A stretch of 64,000 nt of DNA from Dyadobacter sp. CY323 (GTDB taxonomy: Bacteria > Bacteroidota > Bacteroidia > Cytophagales > Spirosomataceae). Numbering within the stretch: the stretch's first letter is position 1; each line of letters starts with the position of its first letter. Below the pieces are notes generated by a model that worked only from the letters and a program-made list of their open reading frames with translations, was not told the DNA's origin and made no database searches. Shown one piece after another: positions 43,903-53,539 of this stretch. Where the stretch lies: contig NZ_JAJUXH010000018.1 of the NCBI RefSeq assembly GCF_021390245.1, forward strand, positions 62,001-126,000, given 5' to 3'. A program made the translations under genes and the position numbers.

Positions 43903-46083
43903 CTAATCCTGTACTTTCTTAAAAATCATTGCATCAACCAGCACCTGTCCTTCCGATCCTTCGCTGACAATATCAACATAACCGTCCATTCCTTCCAGGA
44001 AATCAAATTTTCCGATGGAGAGGGACTCTGTTGGCTTTACCCAGATTTCCTGCTCGCCTTTTTTTGAATAAACCTTCACTTTGAACCTCGGCACCGCATT
44101 CAGTTTCCTATCGACCGGGTACTTCTTTCCATTGGCCGTTGCGCGGAGTTGCGGGTCAAAAGGGGTTTGCTCTGAAAACAACAGCTCGTAAGTACCTGCC
44201 GCCAGATCGGGCCTAAACCTCACAAATTCGCCTTCCGCAGCCCGGCCGCCATTGGTCAGATATATATCACCGACTCCTTTTTCCTTCCACCTTTTGAACT
44301 GCGGCGCAACCCAGAAGTAAGGCGTGCTGTAAAACCGGTTTTCACGCACGTCCGCATTGTCGACGATCTCGCGTTTCAGGTTTCCGGTTTCATTGTGCGC
44401 CGGAGGATAAGTCGGGATCGTCAGGTTTACCATTATATATTGCACTGCATTCACGCTGCCCGGAACCTCCACGCGTATACGCGCGCTGTAAACGCCGGTA
44501 CGCAGACCGCTTGCATTAACAGAAACCTTCAAATTTTGCGCATTGCCCTGCCCTTCCGTTTGCAGATCCAGCCAGGCTTTCCCGCTTAGATATTCCACTT
44601 TTGGCGCATTGACTTTCCCGAATACACCTTTGCCAATATTCACCAACGCGACCATTTTTGCATTAGGCTGCGGCCTCGTTTGCCTTGCAAGAAAATGAAG
44701 TGAATTTGGAATAAACTTTCTCTCCAATGCATAAACGTCCATCACATGCACCGGTCGGATCCGAAACGAAGGTTCTTCACTGCAAACCAATGCCAATGCG
44801 GAGGCTAGTTTTGACGCAGCATTTCCATTCGGGCCATCAATCGTGATATGCTGCGTAAAGCTGCTGCGGGTAACGCCGTCGTCGACCAAAAGCGTCACCG
44901 GATAAATGCCCGGGTTTACAAAAACGTGGTTTGGATTTTTCTCAATAGCAATGCCGCCGTCGCCGAATGTCCAGTAGTACAGCAGTTCGCGACCAGCGCT
45001 TTTGTATTCGTTCCTTGATTTTTCACCAGTAAAGGAAACCCTAACCCCTGTCTTCCCCGGACGCAGCGGACCGATGATCGCCTTGGTTTCACCGGCCCGC
45101 TCACGGTTATCTTCAAAAATCTGCCAAAACAGAATCCACGGATCGAGCAAAATCTCGGTTTCCTCCTCCTTTGTTTTGACCCGAAATACAAAATGTGAGT
45201 GGTTGTTATTCCCTACATGCACACCCGACCCGTCGGAATAATACACGCCTGCGCCAATAGGCGTATGTTCCGGAATGCGCAGGTTGAGCATGTGGTGATT
45301 CTGAATGCTCCATAGATCGCCGTTTTCCCAGGTATGAATGCCCCGCCACCGGTTGTTGTTATCGCCCTTTCCAAGACTGAAAAGGAAGTAATGATCATCG
45401 ATTGGAAATGGCGTGAAATGTGGAGTACCAGCAGGATTGTTCAGATCCAGGCCGCCGTGCAGTTCAAACCCATTGTAGGCGCCCATCCAGCAATCGTCGC
45501 CGTTGTAGCTGTTTGAGATGCGCAGAAAATTTTCGCTGCTGGGAAACATCGGGTAAAGTTTCGATGGCGCAATGCGGATGGTCATGTCAGTCACCGCAAA
45601 ACGCGCGTGTTTGTGCGGCACCGATTCGCTGCTTTTCCCCCCGTGCTCATCCTTGATAATCTGCCCGATCGAATTTACCCCATCAAACCATATCCGCATT
45701 CCGTTGATCACATAAGGCTCATAAAAACTTTCCTGAGACCCGACATAACGTTCCATTTTCATCAGATGCCCGTCCATAAGCACCTGACAGGTAAAATGGT
45801 AAAGCGTGGCGCCTCCTGGCTGGTCTTCCCTGAGTTTTCCCAGGTTAGTAATAATGATATCCGACGAAATTTCCTTCAATACCATTGTCCGGATTTCGCC
45901 ATTCCGGAGGGTAAATTTCAGCGTATCCTCCTTGTTCATTTCAACCGGCGTCAGCGTAGCTTTGGCTTTGCGGATTATGGTTTCGCCGCTAGCCGAGCTT
46001 CCGCAAATCAACAAGAAAAGAATAGCTGCTAAATAACATCGGAACATTGGTATCAAAGGATATTGTCGTTGTTTGTGCATCAT
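43903..46083 (-). CDS. Secreted multidomain protein: M23-like domain, PKD domain, golvesin-like C-terminal domain
   Basis: About 726 aa from the ATG at 46083 (a TTG nine codons up is less likely). A signal peptide (CYLAAILFLLICGSSASG) is followed by a beta-rich region, then an M23-like segment: LHGGLDLNNPAGTP with H209/D213 and GNNNHSHFVFR with H295 and H297, ending ILLDPWILF; these are the positions of the HxxxD and HxH zinc ligands of LytM-type peptidases. A PKD domain (WTFGDGG...NPNHVFVNPGIYPVTLLVDDG, about 360-430) and a C-terminal domain resembling golvesin/xanthan-lyase carbohydrate-binding modules (DNADVRENRFYST...FDFLEGMDGYVDIVSEG) follow. It sits between SusD and the FAD oxidoreductase genes, so it is probably the secreted hydrolase or binding protein of this uptake locus. 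Confidence 0.72.
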   Translation of the reverse strand: MMHKQRQYPLIPMFRCYLAAILFLLICGSSASGETIIRKAKATLTPVEMNKEDTLKFTLRNGEIRTMVLKEISSDIIITNLGKLREDQPGGATLYHFTCQVLMDGHLMKMERYVGSQESFYEPYVINGMRIWFDGVNSIGQIIKDEHGGKSSESVPHKHARFAVTDMTIRIAPSKLYPMFPSSENFLRISNSYNGDDCWMGAYNGFELHGGLDLNNPAGTPHFTPFPIDDHYFLFSLGKGDNNNRWRGIHTWENGDLWSIQNHHMLNLRIPEHTPIGAGVYYSDGSGVHVGNNNHSHFVFRVKTKEEETEILLDPWILFWQIFEDNRERAGETKAIIGPLRPGKTGVRVSFTGEKSRNEYKSAGRELLYYWTFGDGGIAIEKNPNHVFVNPGIYPVTLLVDDGVTRSSFTQHITIDGPNGNAASKLASALALVCSEEPSFRIRPVHVMDVYALERKFIPNSLHFLARQTRPQPNAKMVALVNIGKGVFGKVNAPKVEYLSGKAWLDLQTEGQGNAQNLKVSVNASGLRTGVYSARIRVEVPGSVNAVQYIMVNLTIPTYPPAHNETGNLKREIVDNADVRENRFYSTPYFWVAPQFKRWKEKGVGDIYLTNGGRAAEGEFVRFRPDLAAGTYELLFSEQTPFDPQLRATANGKKYPVDRKLNAVPRFKVKVYSKKGEQEIWVKPTESLSIGKFDFLEGMDGYVDIVSEGSEGQVLVDAMIFKKVQD

Positions 46084-46119
46084 TATTTGGTCTTTACTAC
46101 TCGCTATCAATGGATTGAT

Positions 46120-47571
46120 TTACTTATTGACCGCCGTAGGCTCAAAAAGGTCAGGCAAAGGATTAGGGGTGCTTGCATTTGAGTTGATCTCATTTTGTCC
46201 GTAAAAGAACCTTTCAGGCAGCCGGTTGCCTGTGGAAGGCGTGAGCTTGATGCCGATTCCCTCTTTGCGCGTTCTTCTGATATCATTGAAACCGATCAGC
46301 CGGACAAAAAAAGTGACGTACCGTTCTTCCAGTATCTCTTCCAAAAGCGCCTTCGTTTTGTCAAGATTGGTTGGATTTGCCATTCCGCCGGCAGCAAAAT
46401 CGGCGTCTGCATAAGCGTCATATTTAAGACTGTATCTTGACCGGTAAGTAGAGTCAATGTAGCCGCCCGACCTCATAAACTCCCGAAACTTGTTCAGGTG
46501 CGTTAATGCCAAAGTAAAGTCAGGCTTTCTGGCTGCGGCCTCCGCCAGCGTCAGCAGGTTTTCTTCGTAAGTAACCATCGGCGAAGACGCATTCATTGCA
46601 ATAACCCCATTCAATGAGTCGCCGCGGGCTACGGAAAGATAGTTTGGTTCGATTTCGCCGGTAATGCCTTTGGTACCCAGATTGACATAGTAATAATTAA
46701 ACCGCGCATTCTCATCCGTTTTCGCGTTACCCCGGTACGTTTTCGAAGCTGAATCAAGAATAGTGGTCAGATAGGCATTTCTGGCGCTCACATCTCCCGC
46801 ACGTTCTTCCACATTATGCAGGTAATAACGGTTGCGCGTGCCGGCCGTTGCCGTGTGCGGGCTCAGCAAAGAACCGGAAGGACTTGCAATGCCTTTCAAT
46901 GCTTCATTGTAAGCTTTATCGTACTCCCTGGTTTCCATATAAAGCCTCGCTTTCAATGTACGCGCTACTGCGATCCATTTGGCCGCATCGCCATTAAAGA
47001 AAATGTCGGCCTTGTTTGTCACCGCACCCTTTCCCGATTCCAGGGCCACAATTCCTTCATCGAGCAGCTTTTGAACACCCGCATACACACTCGCCTGCGG
47101 ATCGAAAACCGGATTGGGAAATTGCTGCGGATTGCCAAACTGCGAGAATGGGATATCACCATAAAGCGCTGCCCCCGAGCCCGTTACATAAGCCTGAACC
47201 ACTCTTGCAATGCCGATTCCGCGCTGGTTGTCCGCCTCCCTGTATTTGCCGATCGCCTTTTCGAGTTGAATGTAGGTTTGGTTATAAATGTAGGTCCAGG
47301 CATCGTCGGTTTCCACCGCCGTGTACTGGTAGTTCTGATAATTCAGGTACTGCCTTTGGATCCCTGTCATATAACCCGACCACATATTGGAAATGATCGC
47401 GATCCGTGACCCATTGAAGTTAACGGACGCCACCTGCGCACCTGTGAGCATCATATCCGCCGGCGCATCGGTCACATTATTCGGGTCCACATTCATGTCC
47501 TTTACAAAATTGGAACACGAGGTCGCGAAGACAAAAATGGACGTTATAGCAAAATGAAATAGTCTTTTCAT
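46120..47571 (-). CDS. SusD/RagB-family surface lipoprotein (SusD-like 2 type)
   Basis: A 483-aa lipoprotein with lipobox FATSC (Cys19). Typical wording: NVDPNNVTDAPADMMLTGAQVASV, the TPR-like helices (AYVTGSGAALYGDIPFSQ...; AVARTLKARLYMETREYDKAYNEALKGI), and a C-terminal LLEEILEERYVTFFVRLIGFNDIRRTRKEGIG. It caps the SusC-type transporter on the cell surface and captures the nutrient. The gene begins 12 bases after the SusC gene stop. Confidence 0.92.
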   Translation of the reverse strand: MKRLFHFAITSIFVFATSCSNFVKDMNVDPNNVTDAPADMMLTGAQVASVNFNGSRIAIISNMWSGYMTGIQRQYLNYQNYQYTAVETDDAWTYIYNQTYIQLEKAIGKYREADNQRGIGIARVVQAYVTGSGAALYGDIPFSQFGNPQQFPNPVFDPQASVYAGVQKLLDEGIVALESGKGAVTNKADIFFNGDAAKWIAVARTLKARLYMETREYDKAYNEALKGIASPSGSLLSPHTATAGTRNRYYLHNVEERAGDVSARNAYLTTILDSASKTYRGNAKTDENARFNYYYVNLGTKGITGEIEPNYLSVARGDSLNGVIAMNASSPMVTYEENLLTLAEAAARKPDFTLALTHLNKFREFMRSGGYIDSTYRSRYSLKYDAYADADFAAGGMANPTNLDKTKALLEEILEERYVTFFVRLIGFNDIRRTRKEGIGIKLTPSTGNRLPERFFYGQNEINSNASTPNPLPDLFEPTAVNK

Positions 47572-47583
47572 GAGGATAACTAA

Positions 47584-50500
47584 TTAATAGTTAATGAGTA
47601 AAGAAAACAGGTAGGATCTGGTGCCGGGGTTATCAAAGTAATCCAGACCTCTTCCCAGCGAAACCTGTGTATGATTGGAATCCGGATCTATCCCGCGCAC
47701 GCCCGTCCACAGAAAAAGGTTGCGACCCGACAGTCTGAACTCAACAGACCGCAACTTCGTCGCCTTTCTGAAAGCTTCGGATTGCAAAGTGTAACCCAGC
47801 GAAAGCTCCCGCAGCCTGGTCCAGCTTCCGTCGACGACGAACTGTTCTTTCAAGCCGCTGAAACCACCGCCCAAAGTCGTGTAATACGATTCATCCAGCA
47901 GCACTTCCCCTGCTCCCAGGTCGGCAACATTGCCTCTCACAGTAGTTCCGGCGGGGATCACTGTGCCTTTGAAATTTTTCAGGTCTTTGGTCACAGTCAC
48001 CTCTTTCCCTACGTCTTCGTGCGTTCCGTGCGAGTACATCACGCCTCTTGTCCCTTCGAAAAAGTCGCCACCCTGGAAGGTTTCAAACAGCAATCCGAGT
48101 GAGAAAGACTTATAGGAAAGATTTGCTCCAAATCCGCCCCGCCAGTCCGGGTTCGGATCTCCTATTTTCGCATTGGCTGCATTGACGGTAGGAAAACCGT
48201 TTGCATCAAAAATCTTGTTACCCTGATCGTCTCGGGCATATTGTCCGCCCATAAATACGCCCACCGGCTGACCTTCCAGCGCATTGATCGTCATATAACC
48301 GCTGATACCGCCCACCTGCACGGCCGTCGCGCCGGCAAGATCAGTCACCAGACTGCGGTTTCTGTTGAGGTTAAAATTGAGCGAAAGTGTCAGGTCTTTT
48401 TTTCTGAAAACATCATAGTTCAGATCAAAATCCACGCCCTTGTTCTGCATCGTTCCGGCATTCTGATATGCGCTTGAAAAACCAGTCGAGTTAGGTACCG
48501 GCACGGACAGCAGTAAGTCCCGTGTTTTGTTTTGGTAATAGGTAATCTCGGTTCTGAGCCTGTTCCCTAGAAACCGCAGATCGGCACCCACTTCATATTC
48601 CGTTTTCCTTTCCGGCCGCAGTTGATCGTTCCCGAAATTGGCGCTTTGCAGGTAAGATCCGTTTCCGTAAAGCGAGTTACCGGGCACGAACAAAGTCTGT
48701 GTGCGGTAAGGCGCAGGCTGCACACCTACCACGCCATAAGATGCCCTCAGCTTCCCGAAAGTCAGCCAGTTGGCCTTCTCAAACAGTTTCAGCTTCGAGA
48801 ATTGCCAGGCGACATCGCCGGAAGGATAGTAAAAAGTGTTATCAGAAGCTTCTCCAAAAGTCGACGCGGCTTCACCGGCGAAAGAGAAATTGAAGAACAA
48901 TGCATCGTAAACCGACAAGCCAAGTACCGAATATGCCCGCGCGCTGCGGACATTGGTTTTGCTGTTATTAGGATTTTTGTTGACCGTCAGTGCATTGGAA
49001 AAATTCCAGGGTCCGTCAGCGATCAAAAAATCGGACATTTCACCACCCAGGTCAGCATATTTCCTGTCGTTTAAATTGAATCCGGCGATCAGGTTTGCTG
49101 AAAAATTGGGGTTAAACTGGTGGCTATACCTACCGATCAGATCGTAATTGAGCTGATTTTCAAGAATATTCACCTCACCATACCGCCCATTCAAATTCAC
49201 TGCTTCCGCCTGCGCGGAATTGACAGGAAAATACGTCTGGCGCACATCCGAAGAGTTGTCAATACCAAACCGGTTGATGATATCCAATCCTTTTATTGGC
49301 GTAATGGTCAGCTCTGCGCTACCGATAAAACGGTTCACCGAATTCGGATTTTTCTGCTCGATCATCGTCCACAATGGATTGTTATATACCGGGTTGGAGC
49401 TATTTCCCAAATAATTTCGGTACGAGCGCTGTCTGTTTACAACCGGCGCTGCATTGGGGCCGCTATAATAGTTGCCTTTGTAATCGGTGATGTCAAAATC
49501 GGGCGTCATCCGGTAATAACCCAGCAGCATACCAGCCGTATTGTTGGACCGCTGCACGCGCTCGGACCGGATCATCGCATAAGATGCATGCGTGGAAAGT
49601 TTGATGATCTCACTAAGCTTGCTTTCAATATTCAGCCTGATCGTGCTCCTTCTGTAATCGCTGTTTTGTCTGAAAACACCTTTCTGGTACACATCGCTCA
49701 GGCTGAACAGGTAGTTGGAGTTTGCCCCGCCACCACTCAGACTTAGGCTGTTGTCGACAGCATATCCGTTTCTGAAAATCGAATTGAACTGATCATCGGC
49801 AAAAACATCCCGCGAATTCTTCTTGATAATGGGGTAGTATTTTTTTCCAGTCTGGTAACCTTCAAAAAACTCACCCGCCGTATTCACCTCGTCCGCACCG
49901 CCTGCCCTGGCTTCGATCTTGTCGCCCCAGGCATTTCCCGAAGCAGGATTGAATTTGCCCTGGTCACCCTGGCCAAATGCAGTTTGCCTCTGGTGGTAGC
50001 GGTTGATTTCATCCATTGAATAGCTGGATTTGAATGAAATCCGCATTTTGTCATTAAATGAGCCATTTTTGGTCGTGATCACGATCACCCCATTCGCAGC
50101 CCGCGACCCCCAGAGCGCCGCCGCCGAAGCCCCTTTTAAAACCTGAATGGAAGCGATATCGTCGGGATTAATGTCATTCACGCGCGATTGCTGCACAACG
50201 CCGCGAATGTTGGTACCACCATGAACCGAGCTGTTAATAGGCACACCATCGACAATATACAGCGGCTGCGACGAACCCGACAAGGTACTCGCACCCCTGA
50301 TCTGCACAAAAGAGCCGCCGCCCGGATCGCTGCCGGAAGACCTGCCAATGAAAACGCCGGAAGCTTTACCCGCCATTTTATTCAACAGACTCGTTTCTCC
50401 GGACGCTGCAATGCTCTTATCCGTGATTTTCGAGCTCGTAGAACCGAGCTTATCGGCAGATTCTTTAAACCCCAGCGCAGTAACCACTACCGCGTCCAGC

Positions 50501-51159
50501 ATTTTAATATCCGATTCCAAAACAATGTTAAAAGTCGTCTGGTCTCCGACGAGAATTTCCTTATTGACGTAGCCCACGTAGGAGAGTATTAGCGTCGCGT
50601 TCTCGTCGGGCACGCTGATTTCGAAGGCGCCATCGGTATTGGTAAGTGTACCGCGTTGCGAGCCTTTCAGCATTACGCTCACGCCCGGAAGCACTTCACC
50701 GCGATCATCTTTGACAGTTCCCCGGATATTTCTTTCCTGACGAGCATTGCTTTCCGGCAGATTATTCTGCTCTTCGCTTTCGCGGCTGGATTGATTGACT
50801 ACCTTTTGCAGGATGATCTGTTTTCCCTGCAACTTGTACCGGATTCCGGCTTTAAGCAGCATCTCGTCGAGTACGCTGGACAATGCTTGCTGGTGCGCAG
50901 TCACGGTCACCTTCTGATCGGGCGAAATCAGGTTTGAGGTATAGGTAAAGTGCACATCCGCCAGCTTCTGGATCTGGTTGAGGACGTCACGTAATCCTTC
51001 ATTTTCTGCGCGAATGGATATTTTCTGGTTCAATGCATCCTGCGCATCAGCAGGCCGGGCGAGGCTCACTCCTGCAAACAGAAAAACCAACAAAAGCTGA
51101 TGTATTGATATTTTCATAATTGTACGTGCCAGCCAAAGCGCTTGTCTTTGTTTTTTCAT
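47584..51159 (-). CDS. SusC/RagA-type TonB-linked outer-membrane transporter with STN domain
   Basis: About 1191 aa from the ATG at 51159 (MKKQRQALWL); the 42 upstream in-frame codons overlap the promoter region and are rejected. Order: signal peptide (LLLVFLFAGVSLARPADAQ), STN domain (about 44-118: LNQKISIRAENEGLRDVLNQI), CarboxypepD-like domain (about 144-228: RGTVKDDRGEVLPGVSVMLKGS), plug (GSFVQIRGASTLSGSSQPLYIVDGVPIN) and a 22-strand barrel ending in YLFSLLINY. The STN domain is the signature of transporters that signal to a FecR-type anti-sigma factor; the fecR and sigma genes lie just upstream on the same strand. It imports a polymer fragment or similar nutrient with the adjacent SusD. 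Confidence 0.94.
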   Translation of the reverse strand: MKKQRQALWLARTIMKISIHQLLLVFLFAGVSLARPADAQDALNQKISIRAENEGLRDVLNQIQKLADVHFTYTSNLISPDQKVTVTAHQQALSSVLDEMLLKAGIRYKLQGKQIILQKVVNQSSRESEEQNNLPESNARQERNIRGTVKDDRGEVLPGVSVMLKGSQRGTLTNTDGAFEISVPDENATLILSYVGYVNKEILVGDQTTFNIVLESDIKMLDAVVVTALGFKESADKLGSTSSKITDKSIAASGETSLLNKMAGKASGVFIGRSSGSDPGGGSFVQIRGASTLSGSSQPLYIVDGVPINSSVHGGTNIRGVVQQSRVNDINPDDIASIQVLKGASAAALWGSRAANGVIVITTKNGSFNDKMRISFKSSYSMDEINRYHQRQTAFGQGDQGKFNPASGNAWGDKIEARAGGADEVNTAGEFFEGYQTGKKYYPIIKKNSRDVFADDQFNSIFRNGYAVDNSLSLSGGGANSNYLFSLSDVYQKGVFRQNSDYRRSTIRLNIESKLSEIIKLSTHASYAMIRSERVQRSNNTAGMLLGYYRMTPDFDITDYKGNYYSGPNAAPVVNRQRSYRNYLGNSSNPVYNNPLWTMIEQKNPNSVNRFIGSAELTITPIKGLDIINRFGIDNSSDVRQTYFPVNSAQAEAVNLNGRYGEVNILENQLNYDLIGRYSHQFNPNFSANLIAGFNLNDRKYADLGGEMSDFLIADGPWNFSNALTVNKNPNNSKTNVRSARAYSVLGLSVYDALFFNFSFAGEAASTFGEASDNTFYYPSGDVAWQFSKLKLFEKANWLTFGKLRASYGVVGVQPAPYRTQTLFVPGNSLYGNGSYLQSANFGNDQLRPERKTEYEVGADLRFLGNRLRTEITYYQNKTRDLLLSVPVPNSTGFSSAYQNAGTMQNKGVDFDLNYDVFRKKDLTLSLNFNLNRNRSLVTDLAGATAVQVGGISGYMTINALEGQPVGVFMGGQYARDDQGNKIFDANGFPTVNAANAKIGDPNPDWRGGFGANLSYKSFSLGLLFETFQGGDFFEGTRGVMYSHGTHEDVGKEVTVTKDLKNFKGTVIPAGTTVRGNVADLGAGEVLLDESYYTTLGGGFSGLKEQFVVDGSWTRLRELSLGYTLQSEAFRKATKLRSVEFRLSGRNLFLWTGVRGIDPDSNHTQVSLGRGLDYFDNPGTRSYLFSLLINY

Positions 51160-51353
51160 AATTTTGATCGTTTTGTCATAGACTTGATTAGGGTTGAAGG
51201 CAAAGTAATCCCGTTCATCTTCCTGGAAGATTGGCATGCGTACGAGGGTACAAATGTTGACGGGAGCAGACTGGTGGTGGCTCAAACACCATCAGTCTTT
51301 TTTTGTGGAAGAGGTTTAGGTCATAGGCAGGTTTTTTAGATTTATGCTGTCCC

Positions 51354-52457
51354 TCAACGGCATCCGCTTCCCGCAATCACAATCCCGCCATTCGACGGTT
51401 CGTAATGCGCGTCGATCGCTTCGCAGATGCTGTTGATTCTTTCGGTGAGTGTTTCTCCGCGGAATGATGTGATGATCCGGCAGTTGGCAAACGTGTGTTC
51501 GTCGAATGCAATCTCAATTCCGTACAGATTTTCAAGCTTGTTGAATACCTCGGCCACAGGCGTATCTACAAAAACCTGCTCGGATGAATCGGTATCCTGC
51601 GCAATGATTTCCAGGTCTTTGAGTTGGGATTTTTCTAGTAGCAGGTCATTTCTGTCAAAAACTGCTTGCTGATGCATGGTGAGCATGATACCGGGCGCGG
51701 GCTTACTCGCTGAACTCGCCGGAAGCTCAAATTCGCTTGACTTATGAACAGATACCTTCCCGCTCTTTACGCTGACTTTAACAAGATCGTCTTTCGGAAA
51801 TGCTGTGACCCGGAAACGCGTCCCCCATACTTGCGTGACGGTTTCGCCCGCATACACCAGGAATGGCTTGGCACCATGGGATACCTCAAAAAAAGCATCG
51901 CCGCTTAGGGTTACCTTCCGACTTTCGCCGGCGAATGTTTCCGGAAATTGCAGCGTACTTCCCGGAAAAAGGGTTACAATGCTACTGTCACTGAGAATGA
52001 GCGTCTGACTATGCTGCGTATCATTTTTCCGGGCAACAAGTGCATTCGACACCTGAGTAGCTTGCTCGGGAACAGTTTGGCTGAGTTGTGGTTTTGACGA
52101 ATCCTGAAAATTCCATAAAAGGAAGCCCAAGGAGGCAACGAAAACCGCCGCGACCCGCCACCAGTAATGGAAAAGGAAAGGCTTTTTGGTTGCAGGCGCC
52201 GAGCCGATTTCGTCCAGCCTGCCAATGATCTGTCCGACCCTGTGCGCTACTTCCTCTTTTGGAAGCTGGGCATTATAACGCTGGTCGAGCGCAAGGACAA
52301 TAATACGCGCCTTTTCGTAACGATCGCGATAGTCCGGACGGGCCGCAATCCACGCTTGCCAGAATGCGGTTGATTCCCTGTCGGGATGAAGCATGGAGGT
52401 CCGGAAATAATCGTCCCTGGCTAAATCTTCAATAGTATAATCGTTGTAATTGTGCAT
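51354..52457 (-). CDS. FecR-family anti-sigma factor
   Basis: A 367-aa regulator: N-terminal cytoplasmic DUF4880-like segment with SMLHPDRESTAFWQAWIAARPDYRDRYEKAR, one transmembrane helix (WWRVAAVFVASLGFLLWNF, about 95-113), and a periplasmic FecR domain (LSDSSIVTLFPGSTLQFPETFAGESRKVTLSGDAFFEVSHGAKPFLVYAG) followed by a DUF4974 domain (VFVDTPVAEVFNKLENLYGIEIAFDEH). It holds the sigma factor inactive until the STN domain of SusC, loaded with substrate, contacts its C-terminal domain. Confidence 0.94.
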   Translation of the reverse strand: MHNYNDYTIEDLARDDYFRTSMLHPDRESTAFWQAWIAARPDYRDRYEKARIIVLALDQRYNAQLPKEEVAHRVGQIIGRLDEIGSAPATKKPFLFHYWWRVAAVFVASLGFLLWNFQDSSKPQLSQTVPEQATQVSNALVARKNDTQHSQTLILSDSSIVTLFPGSTLQFPETFAGESRKVTLSGDAFFEVSHGAKPFLVYAGETVTQVWGTRFRVTAFPKDDLVKVSVKSGKVSVHKSSEFELPASSASKPAPGIMLTMHQQAVFDRNDLLLEKSQLKDLEIIAQDTDSSEQVFVDTPVAEVFNKLENLYGIEIAFDEHTFANCRIITSFRGETLTERINSICEAIDAHYEPSNGGIVIAGSGCR

Positions 52458-52626
52458 GGGCGCAGCAGCCTGTTAACTGCTTTAATAGACAAATTTTTGG
52501 ATGACCCAATGCGTCTGTACGATTAGAGTCAACCTATAGTCCGTTTTGCTGCACTACATACCCACAACGATTCAATTATTTTTTGAAATAATTACATTGA
52601 AAAATAATTGACTGGTTTACAAGGTA

Positions 52627-53232
52627 TTACCTGTTCAAAAAATATAAGAAAACAGGCACAAACAGGGCGACTACCCAACTATCCTTGATTTTTTTGAGTG
52701 TACGGTGAAGCAGATTGGCCACGCTCTGTCGCGCCAATCCCATGATCCGGGCGATTTCGTCAAATTCAAGATTTTGGTAAAAACGCAGGTAAACGATTTC
52801 CTGCTGACGCCTGGGAAGCGTATCCAAAACCGCATTCAAATGCCTGATCTGAGCTGTTTCTTCTTCTTTTAAAACAATGTAAGATTCTATTGAAACATCC
52901 GATTCTGCCGCAAAAGGCACGTCCAGTGGCTCCTTGAAGCGTTTCAGGCGAATGCTTTCTTTGAAGATTTTATTGCGCAGGGCCCGGAGCAGGTACGTTT
53001 TTACAAAATCAGTTTTTGACAGGAAAGCGCGCCGCTCCCAAAGTTCGAGAAACAGCTCCTGAATGCAGTCAGAAATAAAATCCTCATCAGTATTGAGCCT
53101 GAGGCCGTAATTGTATAGCAGTTGGTAGTAATGGAGTGCGAGTTGTCCAAAGGCCTGCTTGTCGCCCGCCCGGAACCTGTCCCACAACACCTCGTGCGAA
53201 ACCTGATAAGATGTGTTGCTGGTATCGTTCAA
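52627..53232 (-). CDS. ECF RNA polymerase sigma factor, FecI/Bacteroidota type
   Basis: About 201 aa. Sigma region 2 (AFGQLALHYYQLLYNYGLRLNTDEDFISDCIQELFLELWERR) and region 4 (LDTLPRRQQEIVYLRFYQNLEFDEIARIMGLARQSVANLLHRTLKKI) are clear; the C-terminal hydrophobic tail (VALFVPVFLYFL) is common in this subgroup. The start is uncertain: TTG at 53232 or GTG at 53190; no ATG is in frame. It controls the SusCD locus together with the FecR gene downstream (170-base gap). Confidence 0.92.
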   Translation of the reverse strand: MNDTSNTSYQVSHEVLWDRFRAGDKQAFGQLALHYYQLLYNYGLRLNTDEDFISDCIQELFLELWERRAFLSKTDFVKTYLLRALRNKIFKESIRLKRFKEPLDVPFAAESDVSIESYIVLKEEETAQIRHLNAVLDTLPRRQQEIVYLRFYQNLEFDEIARIMGLARQSVANLLHRTLKKIKDSWVVALFVPVFLYFLNR

Positions 53233-53539
53233 AAGGTGTCTGGATGAGAATGTCTTACCCCCGCGATCAGAATGTTATTGTTATCGCGAAAGCAATAACT
53301 CAAATTAAATAACATAAAACGAAAGTTGAAAACATTATTAATTCTTTCTTTTGATTTATGAGCACGATGGTAGATGCATCGGAAATGGACATTCTGCTTG
53401 TTCGCGAAGACGTTCGTTTTAATACATACCTTATATGCCTGAAATCAGATCGCCGATATAAGCTTCAGGACTCTTTTGCACGATAATTTCAGAATTAAAT
53501 TGCCGTGATATAGGTACTAATAATCATGACTGGTCAGGG
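53233..53539. other. Intergenic region upstream of the FecI-type sigma gene
   Basis: 307 bases between the sigma gene and the stop of araC, both on the minus strand. It must contain the sigma gene promoter. I see no gene, no terminator hairpin and no convincing TAnnTTTG box on the minus strand; the part at 53270-53350 is AT-rich. Confidence 0.5.

Noticed and set aside
51160-51285. 42-residue N-terminal extension of the SusC protein
   Set aside because: The extension is hydrophilic and would bury the signal peptide; the ATG at 51159 gives a normal export signal.
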